64,000 nucleotides of DNA from CAWJMN01 sp963844055 (lineage in GTDB: Bacteria; Planctomycetota; Planctomycetia; Pirellulales; Pirellulaceae): the NCBI GenBank assembly GCA_963844055.1, contig CAWJMN010000001.1, positions 1,054,001 through 1,118,000 on the forward strand, read 5' to 3'. This document shows, one piece after another, positions 16,383 through 25,788 of this stretch. The notes under the pieces are model-generated. The model saw only the letters and a list, made by a program, of their open reading frames with translations. It was not told the DNA's origin and ran no database searches. The position numbers and the translations under genes are program-made. Position 1 is the stretch's first letter. Every line of letters begins with the position of its first letter.

Positions 16383-19300
16383 TTATCGTGCGTCCCAAAA
16401 TCGGGACGCTTCTTCATCCACGATCGCGTAGGGAGCGAACTCTTCACGCAGGTCGCTGGCGTTGGCCATTGGCGTTGCTGCTACGATCGGCCCCGCATGC
16501 ATGATCGGTCCCACCATGCCCGGTGCAGCCATTACTTGCGGTTGGTAGTTCACCGCAGGAACCATTTGATATGCCATGGTGGGAACCATCGCGCTGGCGG
16601 GGCTGTAACTGACCGAGGGAGTGATCACATCCACATCATCGGGCGTGTAGTCTTCCCAGTACACTTCCGGCGAATCCCAAGTGAACCGGCGACGTCGTGT
16701 ACGCAGCAGTTTGACACCGTAATTCGTTTCGGCCGGCTCTTCCTGACGCGTTGGCATCGGAATAGCAGCAATTGGCCATTGATCGGGAAGGGGGCCAAAG
16801 TCGATCTTTTTGGCGACGGGCTCGATCGGTGCCAAAGGCCAAACCTGTGGTAGTTCTGGCTCGGTCTCTTTTACCGCCTTGGTCTTGGGCTTTTTGGCCT
16901 TCTTTTTCACTTCGAATTCGTTGACCACATCGAACCAAACCTCTTCTTCTGCGGCTTGATCGAGCTTGGCATTGGCGTCGTCGTCAAAGTGGATGCGCTG
17001 TGGCTCTTCTTCGGGGAAGATCATTGGCGGCTCAGGCGGAGGCAGTTCCTGCACAACCTCTACCGACTTCTTCTTTCGCTTCGGCTTCTCGACAACGGGC
17101 TCTGGCTTCTCTTCCTCTTGGCCGCGGGTTGGCAGTACTCGAACGTCGATCGAGGCTTCCTTGAACAGTCGCATGATGTGCTCATGGCACGTGAACATGA
17201 CGATCTGATTGCCCCCTTGAGCAAACTCGCGGAACAGCTCGGCCGCATTGCGAACACGCTGCGTGTCAAAGTTGACTAGTACGTCGTCCAGAACCAAAGG
17301 TAGTGTTGCACCACGACGGGCAAACGATGCGGCCAGCGCCAAACGCAACGCAATATAGACCGATTCACGCGTTCCACGGCTTAGCACGTCCAAAGGCAAC
17401 TGCTTCCCTTCGGCCGAATCCACCAGCAATTCGCGGCGATCCAGGGGCATCCATACGCGTTCGTAATGTCCCATCGTCAAGCGATTGAGATAGTTCGAGG
17501 CTTCGCGCAAGGTTTCTGGTTGGCGATCCGTTTCATACGACTTGCGAACCGTCTCTAAAACGCGGCTCACAACTCCCAGCACCTGCCAGCGGCGGGTTGC
17601 CTCTTCCAATTGCTTTTCCAGTACGCCCAGTTCCAGCTGTGCTTGTGCCAAACGCTTGTCGGCAACGAGCATTTGCATTTCGGCAAGGCAAGCTCCGCGA
17701 CGTTCATGCACATTGGCTAGTTGCTTCCGCATGGTTTCCATGTCAGCAGCACGTTGGTTCCAGCGGGTTTGTAGGTCGCGGCCTTCCTTCTTGAAGACAG
17801 CAGCAACCGCCTCTTCGCTGAATTGTCCGGCCAAGGTGGCGGTGATTCGGCTTGTTAGCTCATCCATCACGCGGCGTAGCTCAGCGGCACGCAGCGTATC
17901 GGCGGCCACTTGCTTGAACGCCTTCACATCTTTCACGCCAGCCAGCACAAACAAGGCATTTCGCTTGCGGCTGGAAGAACGGACGATGTCCTCGATCTTG
18001 CCACGCTGACGCTTCAGCTTCTTCATCTTGATGATGTAGGTCTTGCGATCTTCGGCCAAGTCCTTCTCATCTTGAAGTACCTGCGCCAGTTGACGCAATT
18101 GAGCATGAGGGTCATCGGTGGCAGGCGTGATGCGCAGATCACCCATCAGCTGCTTGATGCGGCTGACAATAACCAACATTTCACGCTCTTTTGCATCGAG
18201 CTCGTCACGCTTGGTGTCTTTGCGGCGACGTAGTTCCACCACTTGGTCATTGCTGCGAACGACATGCTTCACCTTGTTGGGAGCAAAGTCTTCGGGAAGG
18301 CCCAGTTGCCGTAGGGTAGACTTCCACTTGTTACGAACCTCTTTGACCGCCTCTTGTGCGGCCGCATGGCGACGCGTTGCCAGCTCCAGGCGATCCTTCG
18401 AGGCGGCATGTTCACCCGTCAGCGGCGACAAACGCTCCAGCTCACGCAGTTCCGCTTCGGCTTCTCGGAGGCGAGTATCCAGCGAGCCCGTACCAGGTAA
18501 TTCGGCATCCAGATCGTCACGTTGTTGCTTCGCTTCGGCCAACTGATTACGCAGTTGTTCTTGCGAACGATGGTTGTCTGAGAAGCTATCTTCGTGATTT
18601 CGATCCACCAGCAGCTTGGCCAAGGCCGAACCGCCCGAGAGCATCAAGCCAAAGATGGCGTAAGGAATTGGATTGGAAATGCTTCCAGGCAGCAGGATAT
18701 TTCCCGTCCAGCCGAGCAGAATCAGCATCACACCAACGGAGAACGTCACACCCACCAGGGCAGAGACCCGCATCGGCGTCTCTTGGTAATCGTTCAGCTC
18801 TTCCCCATCAAATTCCAACTCTTCGCGACGGCGCGTCAACTGTTCAAGGCGTTCCTCCACCTGGACTCGACGACGAAGCAGCGCAACCCGTTCTCCTGCC
18901 GAATGGATGGCCTCTTGGAGGTCGTCCACCTGTCGATTGCGAGCACTGCTGGCCAGCTTGCTGGTCATCCGCTCCGCATCGTGATTGGCTTGCTCTAGCT
19001 CCTTGCGAGCTTGCTCTAGCTTTTCCGATTCTTCACGCAGAGCCGCAGCAGGACGCTTCAGGGCTGCATAGTTATCGGCCGAAAGTTCATCCAGGTTGGC
19101 TCGACCAGCAACTGTACCGAGTTGGGTTTGGATTTCATCGTCGAGCCGAGCGATTTCACCTTTGATCCGGCGAATATGATCGTCCAGCGAGATCATCCAT
19201 TGCGAATGTTCGCAGATCGCTTCAATCCGATTGGCCTGTGCCAAAAGGAGCTTGTTGACCTGAACCTGATTGACCTCGCCCCGCAGCTTGAGCCATTGGT

Positions 19301-20195
19301 CACGCAGCTTGCGCAGCCGTTTCTTGCCTTGAATGATTCGCTTGGTATAGCCATCCAGCTTTTCCGTCGCCCGTTCAGGCAACTGCTTGACTTCCTTGAT
19401 GGTGACCAGCTGACGCTCGATATCCGCGCGAGAATTCCAGGGGCTTTGCACTTCTAGTGCTGCCTGCATGACGCGCGAGTTCGCTTCCGACTGCGCAATC
19501 AATTCCGTCAGGGACTTCGCTTCATCAGCCAGGGCGACGCGTTGGCCCGAAAGCTCGCTCCAGCGCCGGGTGGCAGAGGATCGTTCATCGATCTCTGCCT
19601 TCAGCTTGTCACGCTTGGCCATCAATTGAGGGATGGTACCGCGTCCCTCCTCGACTCCCAGCATCTTCTCGCGACCGGTGATCAGTTCTCGCATGACGTC
19701 AATCAGCGAAACACGGTCAAAACCGGTGGTCAACTTATAAAGCAGTTCGGCCGCACGTGTGTCATCGAGCGAACCAAGCTCTTGAATTTCGCGCAGGCCG
19801 CAAGCGAATACATTGTTGAAAGTGGCTTCATCCACCCCTGCAAGCAGCGAAACCAGCTCCGACGATTCTGCGGGTTTGCCTTCTGGATCGAGGATCGAGA
19901 TGTTGCCCCGATCTTCTGCGCGTGAATCGAGTGTCGTGTGCCGGTTGACCACAAACTCGCCGGCTGCGCTTCCCAGCCGCAGGCGACCGCCTGGCTTGCC
20001 GCCAAACACCGGTGGCATATAGCGACTACGACGATGGGGCGAAAATCCATAAAGGATCGTTCGCACAAATTGCATCAGCGTTGTCTTGCCCGCTTCGTTG
20101 GGGCCATAGATCACCAGGGCATGGTCCGGAAGCTCTTGCAGCTTCAGATCGCGCCAAACGCCAAAACCATCGATTTCAATTTCGCGAATCTTCAT
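16383..20195 (-). CDS. SbcC/YhaN-like AAA ATPase with membrane hairpin and long C-terminal tail
   Basis: A 1270-residue SMC-like ATPase. Walker A is GPNEAGKTT (31-39). Long coiled coils follow, interrupted mid-protein by a hydrophobic hairpin (VGVTFSVGVMLILLGW and IPYAIFGLMLSGGSALA), as in YhaN-type proteins. A second ATPase half has the signature region VLSRGTRESVYIALRLA and Walker B LPLVLDDVLVNFD. After the ATPase there are about 270 extra residues: a Lys/Glu/Pro-rich linker, an Arg run (RTRRRRFTW) and a Met/Pro/Val/Ala-rich stretch; this tail is not part of the usual family. Start ATG follows GGGAG. The nuclease partner lies 98 bp upstream on the same strand. Likely role is DNA-end processing or repair with that nuclease. 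Confidence 0.88.
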   Translation of the reverse strand: MKIREIEIDGFGVWRDLKLQELPDHALVIYGPNEAGKTTLMQFVRTILYGFSPHRRSRYMPPVFGGKPGGRLRLGSAAGEFVVNRHTTLDSRAEDRGNISILDPEGKPAESSELVSLLAGVDEATFNNVFACGLREIQELGSLDDTRAAELLYKLTTGFDRVSLIDVMRELITGREKMLGVEEGRGTIPQLMAKRDKLKAEIDERSSATRRWSELSGQRVALADEAKSLTELIAQSEANSRVMQAALEVQSPWNSRADIERQLVTIKEVKQLPERATEKLDGYTKRIIQGKKRLRKLRDQWLKLRGEVNQVQVNKLLLAQANRIEAICEHSQWMISLDDHIRRIKGEIARLDDEIQTQLGTVAGRANLDELSADNYAALKRPAAALREESEKLEQARKELEQANHDAERMTSKLASSARNRQVDDLQEAIHSAGERVALLRRRVQVEERLEQLTRRREELEFDGEELNDYQETPMRVSALVGVTFSVGVMLILLGWTGNILLPGSISNPIPYAIFGLMLSGGSALAKLLVDRNHEDSFSDNHRSQEQLRNQLAEAKQQRDDLDAELPGTGSLDTRLREAEAELRELERLSPLTGEHAASKDRLELATRRHAAAQEAVKEVRNKWKSTLRQLGLPEDFAPNKVKHVVRSNDQVVELRRRKDTKRDELDAKEREMLVIVSRIKQLMGDLRITPATDDPHAQLRQLAQVLQDEKDLAEDRKTYIIKMKKLKRQRGKIEDIVRSSSRKRNALFVLAGVKDVKAFKQVAADTLRAAELRRVMDELTSRITATLAGQFSEEAVAAVFKKEGRDLQTRWNQRAADMETMRKQLANVHERRGACLAEMQMLVADKRLAQAQLELGVLEKQLEEATRRWQVLGVVSRVLETVRKSYETDRQPETLREASNYLNRLTMGHYERVWMPLDRRELLVDSAEGKQLPLDVLSRGTRESVYIALRLALAASFARRGATLPLVLDDVLVNFDTQRVRNAAELFREFAQGGNQIVMFTCHEHIMRLFKEASIDVRVLPTRGQEEEKPEPVVEKPKRKKKSVEVVQELPPPEPPMIFPEEEPQRIHFDDDANAKLDQAAEEEVWFDVVNEFEVKKKAKKPKTKAVKETEPELPQVWPLAPIEPVAKKIDFGPLPDQWPIAAIPMPTRQEEPAETNYGVKLLRTRRRRFTWDSPEVYWEDYTPDDVDVITPSVSYSPASAMVPTMAYQMVPAVNYQPQVMAAPGMVGPIMHAGPIVAATPMANASDLREEFAPYAIVDEEASRFWDAR

Positions 20196-20293
20196 TTCGG
20201 CAACTCCCTGCCGCGACCAACAAACCAACCTACCGGTTGTCCAGCTTCGAGGTCGATCCTATCGCCCCCAAGCGTTCCCCAAACCTGTTGTCT

Positions 20294-21529
20294 CTAACTG
20301 CTTGCCTTCTCTTCGCTACCCAGCAACTGCGCACCTAGCACGGCTGCCTCTCGCAAAACACGCCGACGATTCTCCGGCTCAATCCAGTCGGCAACATGCC
20401 CCATGCCGGCCAGCTTTTGCCGATCAGGAAGCAGGCTCGTCAAGTCGAGCGGCGTTGCTTCGGCTTGAATCTGCTCGCCAAGTGTTCGCAAGAAGTCCCC
20501 TCGCATCGAGTCTTCGGCGTACCACTCGGCAGGGATGCTGTCTTCAAAGTTAACGTCCAGCCCCAGCGACCAAACGATGTTTCGACCGCGACCAAAGTCT
20601 TCACGCAGTTGCGTCAGTAGCTCTGCACAAATCTCTTGTCGCTCGACCGATACGCCCAGCGTTTCACCGCCACGTACGATCCATTGCACCATCACAGGGC
20701 GTTCGGAGGCATCGGAAGCTAGTTTTTTGGCTCGCTCAATAAGTAGTCGCTTCAAATCCGCACGCGATTGCGACTCTTCCAGCGTGATCGATTCACTTAG
20801 CCAGCGAATCGCATCCATCGGCAAGAACTCAGCGCGTGCCGTACCATCGGCGCTAACATGTACCAGCGTGCAACCGTGGGGGCCATCCTCTTCGGGACAA
20901 CGTCCTTGCGGAGTGCCCGGATAATGAATCATTCGCTTCAGGCTGCCCACCGTTCGGCGATCGTGCTCACCACCCAGGGCCCAAAAATCGATCCCTTCAC
21001 GCTGCGAAAGTCGCTGATCATCGGTGGGGCCATAGCTCACAGCAATGGTGAACAGCTTGCCGTTCTCTCCCGAAAAATCACTCGGCTGCAACATGCCACC
21101 TTGCCAGCTTCGCCCAACCAGGCGGGCCACAGGCGTGCTACCGCGGAAATGCGTCATGTCTTCCGGACGCAGCGCAGGAAATACGTGTACGTTTTCAGGA
21201 AGGCGCGCGGCAGAAGGCCAGCTTTGTGGCGGATCACATTTGCCACCAGCCCAATAGATCGCAATTCCTTCGGAGTCGAGACGTTCGAATTGCTCCATCA
21301 AGAAGCCAACGCCACGTGGACCCGCGAGGTCCGAGTCAACCAGATCGCCCGACAGAATCACAAAGTCCACACGATCGCGCACGGCCGCGTCAAATACGCG
21401 CAAGGCAGCGGTGTAGGGTGCGTCGAGAAGCGGCTCGCGCAAGTGATCAGGAATTTCCGACAGTCCGTGAACGGGCTGTTCTAAATGGAAGTCACTAGCA
21501 TGTATGAAGCGAAAAGCCTGACCAGTCAT
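20294..21529 (-). CDS. SbcD/YhaO-like metallophosphoesterase (DNA exonuclease)
   Basis: A 411-residue protein of the calcineurin-like Mre11/SbcD/YhaO nuclease group. Metal-binding motifs are visible: ASDFHLE near the N-terminus, VILSGDLVDSD, then GGKCDP where the usual motif is GNHD, and GGEHDRR. The GNHD to GGKCDP change alters a normally conserved Asn-His pair, so catalysis may be modified. The C-terminal half is a divergent capping region. Start ATG follows GGAGG. The gene is directly upstream of the YhaN-like ATPase and co-directional, consistent with an SbcCD-type complex acting on DNA ends. Confidence 0.85.
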   Translation of the reverse strand: MTGQAFRFIHASDFHLEQPVHGLSEIPDHLREPLLDAPYTAALRVFDAAVRDRVDFVILSGDLVDSDLAGPRGVGFLMEQFERLDSEGIAIYWAGGKCDPPQSWPSAARLPENVHVFPALRPEDMTHFRGSTPVARLVGRSWQGGMLQPSDFSGENGKLFTIAVSYGPTDDQRLSQREGIDFWALGGEHDRRTVGSLKRMIHYPGTPQGRCPEEDGPHGCTLVHVSADGTARAEFLPMDAIRWLSESITLEESQSRADLKRLLIERAKKLASDASERPVMVQWIVRGGETLGVSVERQEICAELLTQLREDFGRGRNIVWSLGLDVNFEDSIPAEWYAEDSMRGDFLRTLGEQIQAEATPLDLTSLLPDRQKLAGMGHVADWIEPENRRRVLREAAVLGAQLLGSEEKASS

Positions 21530-21697
21530 TTGGCCACCTCCCTGTGAGCTAACCCGCACACATTTGGGGAAACCACAAAGGTGCGGGCTTGCGGAAAGAC
21601 ATCCTTGACCGGGTAGTTTAGCGGACCTTGGCGAAATTGCCTATCTCGGTTTTTAGGTTTGGCTCAGCGAGCCCCAGACGATCCCATTCAGAGACTG

Positions 21698-21703
21698 CTA
21701 GCA
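21698..21703. other. Only intact GCTAGC found in the window
   Basis: This is the single uninterrupted GCTAGC I found on reading all 64 kb, in the intergenic region before the methyltransferase gene, within the context TGCTAGCA. GCTCAGC occurs 30 bp upstream at 21662-21668. It matters as a control for the lesion pattern described in the findings. Confidence 0.7.
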
Positions 21704-21826
21704 TCAAGGGTCGCCAGGTTCTGATGTAAATTTGGGGAGGATTCAATTCACGAGGTCCGTTAGGATGGCAAGGCACCACCGTACGGCCATTCACAACTAG
21801 TTTTCACCTTGAATATTGAGCCTTCC

Positions 21827-22834
21827 ATGCAAAACCTCTCTCCGCCTGAATTGATGAACCGGATGTTGACTGGCTATTGGTCGACCCAGTGCCTTTATGT
21901 CGCCGCCAAGCTTGGGCTGGCAGATCTGCTGGTGGCTGGCCCACGGTCGGCCGAAGATCTGGCCAAGGCAACTTCAACCCACGCTCCCTCCCTGTATCGC
22001 TTGCTGCGTGGCCTTGCCAGCATGGGCGTTTTTGCCGAAGGGACAGAAAAGAAGTTTTCCTTGACTCCCTTGGCCGAATGCTTGCGCAGCGACGTTCCCG
22101 GTTCGCAGCGGTCTTTGGCCATCATGAGTGGCGAAGAGCACTACAAGGCCTGGGGCGAACTTCTTTACAGCGTTCAAACAGGCAAGATCGCATTTGACAA
22201 GCTCTACGGCATGCCCGTGTTCGACTTCCTTTCCCAGAATGAAGAGCAAGCCAAGAACTTCGATGCGGCCATGGTTGGGGTGCATGGCCGCGAAACAGCC
22301 GCCATGACCGATGCCTACGATTTCTCGTCCTTTGGCGTATTAGCCGACATCGGCGGCGGCAACGGCAGCCTGCTTACTACGGTTCTGAAAAAGCATGCCA
22401 GCTTGCGCGGCCTGCTATACGACTTGCCCGGCGTTACGGAGCGGGCAAAAACCAGCCTCCAGACGGCCGGCGTCCTTGATCGCTGCCGAGTCATCGGCGG
22501 CAGCTTCTTTGAATCGGTTCCAGCCGGTGCAGACGCCTATCTAATGCGGCACATAATCCACGACTGGGACGATGAGAAGTCGATCACCATCCTCAAGAAC
22601 ATTGCAGCGGTCATCAAGCCTGAGGGACGATTGCTGGTGATTGAAGGAGTCATTCCGCCAGGCAACGAACCGAACTTTGGCAAGCTGCTCGACCTCACCA
22701 TGCTGACGATTCCTGGCGGTAAGGAACGAACCCAACAAGAGTATCGCGAACTCTTCGCCGCCGGCGGCTTCCAGCTAACTCGCATCGTCCCCACCGCTGC
22801 CGAGGTATGCATCATCGAGGGCAAACGCCTCTAA
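21827..22834 (+). CDS. SAM-dependent O-methyltransferase (hydroxyneurosporene/acetylserotonin type)
   Basis: A 335-residue class I methyltransferase with an N-terminal helical dimerisation domain (MNRMLTGYWSTQCLYVAAKLGLADLL) and a SAM-binding domain with ADIGGGNGSLL. The catalytic-region motif is MRHIIHDWDDE, followed by LLVIEGVIPPGNEP. This arrangement is typical of plant-type small-molecule O-methyltransferases and their bacterial relatives. The substrate is unknown and no biosynthetic cluster surrounds it. Start is uncertain: TTG at 21809 opens the frame and the first ATG is 21827; neither has a strong ribosome site. Confidence 0.88.
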   Translation: MQNLSPPELMNRMLTGYWSTQCLYVAAKLGLADLLVAGPRSAEDLAKATSTHAPSLYRLLRGLASMGVFAEGTEKKFSLTPLAECLRSDVPGSQRSLAIMSGEEHYKAWGELLYSVQTGKIAFDKLYGMPVFDFLSQNEEQAKNFDAAMVGVHGRETAAMTDAYDFSSFGVLADIGGGNGSLLTTVLKKHASLRGLLYDLPGVTERAKTSLQTAGVLDRCRVIGGSFFESVPAGADAYLMRHIIHDWDDEKSITILKNIAAVIKPEGRLLVIEGVIPPGNEPNFGKLLDLTMLTIPGGKERTQQEYRELFAAGGFQLTRIVPTAAEVCIIEGKRL

Positions 22835-23185
22835 TGCCTCGTCTTTGATCCGGATTCATCCGGACAGTCTTAGCATTCATGCATTTTCAGAGCCGGAAGC
22901 GTTAGCGACGGCCATCTCCGCCGTGCCATTCTTACCGCGTCGGTGCCCCATTCGATGGCGCCGACCGGTCCGCCGAAACGGCCAAGTTAGCTGTGGAAAT
23001 GCAGCCCCCTAAAATCTTCCGCCGCAAAGTAGCAATCACCATTCGCAATGGGTATAAATACACCCGCCTAGGGAGTTTGTGCGGCCTTGATGTTGTAGTG
23101 AAAATCGCACTCCCGGGGGCCAGTTGAGGCGAGGCGTTTGAACGCTGCCTGCTGCTAACGTACTTCTCCCGGAGTTCATTCGTCG
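22835..23185. other. Intergenic stretch without a gene (351 bp)
   Basis: No credible ORF, tRNA or strong hairpin seen. It carries the promoter region of the small membrane protein gene at 23186. Confidence 0.4.
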
Positions 23186-23512
23186 ATGTTGATATTCATA
23201 TTCCAGTGTTTTCTGGAGGCCGGTTTGTTGGTCTTCCTGCTAAAGTCGTTCATTGGCGAGGATGTCGATTTATCGACGGCGTTTTTTATCGCTCTGGGGT
23301 CATCGATCGGCACAATCTTGCTGGTGATTGGCCTGGCTTCGGTGATCGGGTTGCTGGGCATTGCCGTGGGGGACCTCATTGCGGCGCTCGCCCTTGGTGC
23401 TCTTCTTTCCGCCATGTACGGAACCGAAATCAAACAGTCCTTTATGATCAGTGGCATCTTCATCACTTGCCACGCGGTCCTAAGTTTTCTCCTCGTTTCC
23501 ATGTTCCGGTAG
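23186..23512 (+). CDS. Small integral membrane protein, unknown function
   Basis: A 108-residue, very hydrophobic protein with three or four membrane segments: IFIFQCFLEAGLLVFLL, AFFIALGSSIGTILLVIGLA, GLLGIAVGDLIAALALGALL, and a C-terminal ISGIFITCHAVLSFLLV. The only charged stretches are short loops. A weak CCCGGAG ribosome-site-like stretch lies about 12 bases before ATG. No family recognised. It stands alone: the upstream gene is 350 bp away and the downstream gene is convergent. Confidence 0.65.
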   Translation: MLIFIFQCFLEAGLLVFLLKSFIGEDVDLSTAFFIALGSSIGTILLVIGLASVIGLLGIAVGDLIAALALGALLSAMYGTEIKQSFMISGIFITCHAVLSFLLVSMFR

Positions 23513-23603
23513 TTCTTAGCCAAGCCGACAATGCATTGCGAACAACTGGGTGTCGCAGCGCAAGAATCTAGGGACTGGGCGGGAACCAAAACTTCCCGCC
23601 CCA

Positions 23604-24365
23604 CTACCCCCCAGCCCGCTTCACCTTGTAGCCCATCTTTTCCAGCTCGGCACAAATTCGCTCGCGCTGATCTCCTTGAATCTCGATTACCCCTTCTTTT
23701 ACCGTTCCGCCAGTGCCGCAGCGCTGCTTCAGCGCTTTGCAAAGCTCAACTAGCCCCGCTTCTTCTAGCGCCAGGTCAAACACGGTGGTCACCCCTTTGC
23801 CATTGCGCCCTTTGGTCTCTCGCCCCACTTTGGCGGTCAGCCCTTTGCCGTTCTGCGCAGATTTCGCCGCAGACTCTACAGGCTTTTCCGCCTGAAGCTG
23901 AGGAGACTTGGCATCGCGCGCACTTCCCCCCATCAACAGTCGCGACGTTAAATACATCACCTCACGCTGCATCTCTTCGAGGACGTGTGGCTCATCTTCG
24001 ACGGTCCAAAACTCCACCTTCGAGACGGCCGCCGGATGCCGCTCTTCCAGCAAGGGCAAATGCTCTGCGTGCTTAAGGGCGACAATCACATCGGCTGCGG
24101 CCAGCTCTTCATCGGTGACCGCCGTCGGCATGCGTGTGTAAGCTTGGGGCGAATCAATTCCCATCTGCTGCAAGTGCTTCACCGCCAGCTTGGCCATCGG
24201 CCCGACATTATTCACGCCCCGCTCTAGCGCGAGCGCCCGCGAAGTTGCCTTCCACGCCAGCCCCAGCTTGGCCGCCACTGAGTTAAACAGCACCTCAGAA
24301 AAACGACTGCGATAGTAGTTCCCGGTGCACAAAAACAGGACCGTCTTTTCACTACGTTTTGCCAT
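23604..24365 (-). CDS. Low-molecular-weight phosphatase fused to a SUI1/YciH translation-factor domain
   Basis: 253 residues containing two unrelated domains. Residues 1-150 form a low-molecular-weight protein-tyrosine phosphatase: the P-loop is CTGNYYRSR (C-x5-R), and VEFWTVEDEP occupies the place of the general-acid region. A 40-residue Lys/Ala/Gln linker follows, then a complete SUI1/eIF1 domain (LKQRCGTGGTVKEGVIEIQG, ending YKVKRAGG) as in bacterial YciH. The two domains are normally separate proteins. The join contains ATG followed by a six-G run near 23930, where a one-base error could create an artificial fusion, but both frames agree as read. Start ATG 24365 is chosen; 24374 is possible. 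Confidence 0.8.
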   Translation of the reverse strand: MAKRSEKTVLFLCTGNYYRSRFSEVLFNSVAAKLGLAWKATSRALALERGVNNVGPMAKLAVKHLQQMGIDSPQAYTRMPTAVTDEELAAADVIVALKHAEHLPLLEERHPAAVSKVEFWTVEDEPHVLEEMQREVMYLTSRLLMGGSARDAKSPQLQAEKPVESAAKSAQNGKGLTAKVGRETKGRNGKGVTTVFDLALEEAGLVELCKALKQRCGTGGTVKEGVIEIQGDQRERICAELEKMGYKVKRAGG

Positions 24366-24472
24366 GCGTCGCATCAATCTAGGTGCTAGAAGGGATAGTT
24401 ACCGCCGCTCATTATAAAACGACGCCGGTTTTCTACCAACACAGACAATCTCTAGCGATGCGTTTGCAATTT

Positions 24473-25168
24473 TCAGTACACAAAGGGCACCAAGCGTCGC
24501 ACCCGCTTCTGATAGTCGGCATAGCGATCGCCCAGGCCGTGGACCAGCCCTTGTTCCTCCAGTCGCACACGGTAAACCACCAGCGGAACCAGGCCCCATA
24601 TCCATACGGCTCCTGCAACAACGCTTTGGAAAAACAGGATCGCTCCCAGCGTGGCGAGTAAGGTTCCTGTTTCGCTGGGGTGGCGCATAAAGCGGTACGG
24701 CCCCCATTCCACCAGCGGCTGATCCTGTGTCACAACTGTTTCGCTCACAAAAAACTGACGCAGGGCAAAAATCGCTTGCCATCGCAGCGCTGCACCTGCA
24801 ATCAGCAAAGCAGCACCCAGCATTCCCCATCGCGTTGTCAGCGCAGTACTGTGGTTGGCTTCAAACCGCCATGTCTGTTCCACCAGGGAACTCCAAAAGA
24901 TCGCCAGCACCAATAACCCCGTCGCTTGCGCCAGTCGTGACGTTCTTTGTCGCTTCCAGCACGACTGCGGCGCAGCAATGTCCGCAGGGTAAAACTCGCG
25001 AGAAAGATCGGCAAAGCAAAACAGTGACGCCAGCGCTAAGAATGTCACCAGACCGAAGACGTCGATGGCAAAACCAGCGCCCCACATCACCATGATTGGC
25101 GCGCTAAGCATTAGCGCATTGGTAACCAGTCCAATTAGCAAGCGAATCCAGACGGAATCCAGCTTCAT
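24473..25168 (-). CDS. ICMT/PEMT-like integral membrane methyltransferase family protein
   Basis: A 231-residue membrane protein with about six hydrophobic segments. The C-terminal part holds the isoprenylcysteine carboxyl methyltransferase family pattern: GPYRFMRHPSETGTLL, then a membrane pair, and RVRLEEQGLVHGLGDRYADY with conserved Glu-Glu. These residues bind S-adenosylmethionine in the family. Bacterial members have mostly unknown substrates. The ATG at 25168 lies 2 bp after the stop of the preceding zinc-ribbon gene, so the two are co-transcribed and may be translationally coupled. Confidence 0.8.
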   Translation of the reverse strand: MKLDSVWIRLLIGLVTNALMLSAPIMVMWGAGFAIDVFGLVTFLALASLFCFADLSREFYPADIAAPQSCWKRQRTSRLAQATGLLVLAIFWSSLVEQTWRFEANHSTALTTRWGMLGAALLIAGAALRWQAIFALRQFFVSETVVTQDQPLVEWGPYRFMRHPSETGTLLATLGAILFFQSVVAGAVWIWGLVPLVVYRVRLEEQGLVHGLGDRYADYQKRVRRLVPFVY

Positions 25169-25170
25169 GA

Positions 25171-25788
25171 CTAGCTATAAAGATTCGGAACGATCGAAGT
25201 GAAGACCGAGTCCACAAAAGGCTTGGGCAATTTGAACGTAACGCCGATCTGCCGCACGATCTCTTTGTCGTTCTCTTGCAGGGGACCTGCTGCCGACAAA
25301 ATTTGGGCGACCATCTGCGTCAACAGTTGCCGTCCCCGATCACTAAAATCACGCCCCTTCAGCAGGAACACATCACGATAGTCCGACCCTGAACTGCGTG
25401 CATTTTGCAAATCCGTTTCCAGCTGAGCCAGTGGAACGGTCTCTTCAAACAGATCGAAGTACGCCTTTTGCACCGCTTCCATATACTGCGGACCGGTCCT
25501 GCCACTAGCCGCCAGGCCCATCACCAGCAGCAAGCGAAAGTTCAGCCGCGTTGCCGCTTGTTCTGCGGCCGGATCGTAATTCAAAATGGAGGTTTCATAC
25601 GTGCCGCCGCACGAACCGCATTCGGCATGCTCGCCTTGCGAATACACAGGAAAGATCGGAATGAAGTACAGCGTGAACCAGCGCCTTTGCGAAACAATCG
25701 ATCCGTGTCGCGGACCCGAGCAGGTGGGGCAGTGGAAGGTTACCTGGCGATCTTTCGAGCTCAGGGTACGCGTACCGTAGATGATCAT
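25171..25788 (-). CDS. Zinc-ribbon protein with TerB-like helical domain
   Basis: 205 residues. The N-terminus has a zinc ribbon with cysteine pairs HCPTC and ECGSCGG separated by WFTLYFIPIFPVY, a hydrophobic stretch typical of the zinc-ribbon-15 family. The C-terminal 120 residues are helical with acidic patches (ENDKEIVRQIGVTFKLPKPFVD) and look like a TerB-type tellurite-resistance fold, which is inference. It is the first gene of a two-gene operon with the ICMT-like protein. No enzymatic motif seen. Confidence 0.7.
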   Translation of the reverse strand: MIIYGTRTLSSKDRQVTFHCPTCSGPRHGSIVSQRRWFTLYFIPIFPVYSQGEHAECGSCGGTYETSILNYDPAAEQAATRLNFRLLLVMGLAASGRTGPQYMEAVQKAYFDLFEETVPLAQLETDLQNARSSGSDYRDVFLLKGRDFSDRGRQLLTQMVAQILSAAGPLQENDKEIVRQIGVTFKLPKPFVDSVFTSIVPNLYS

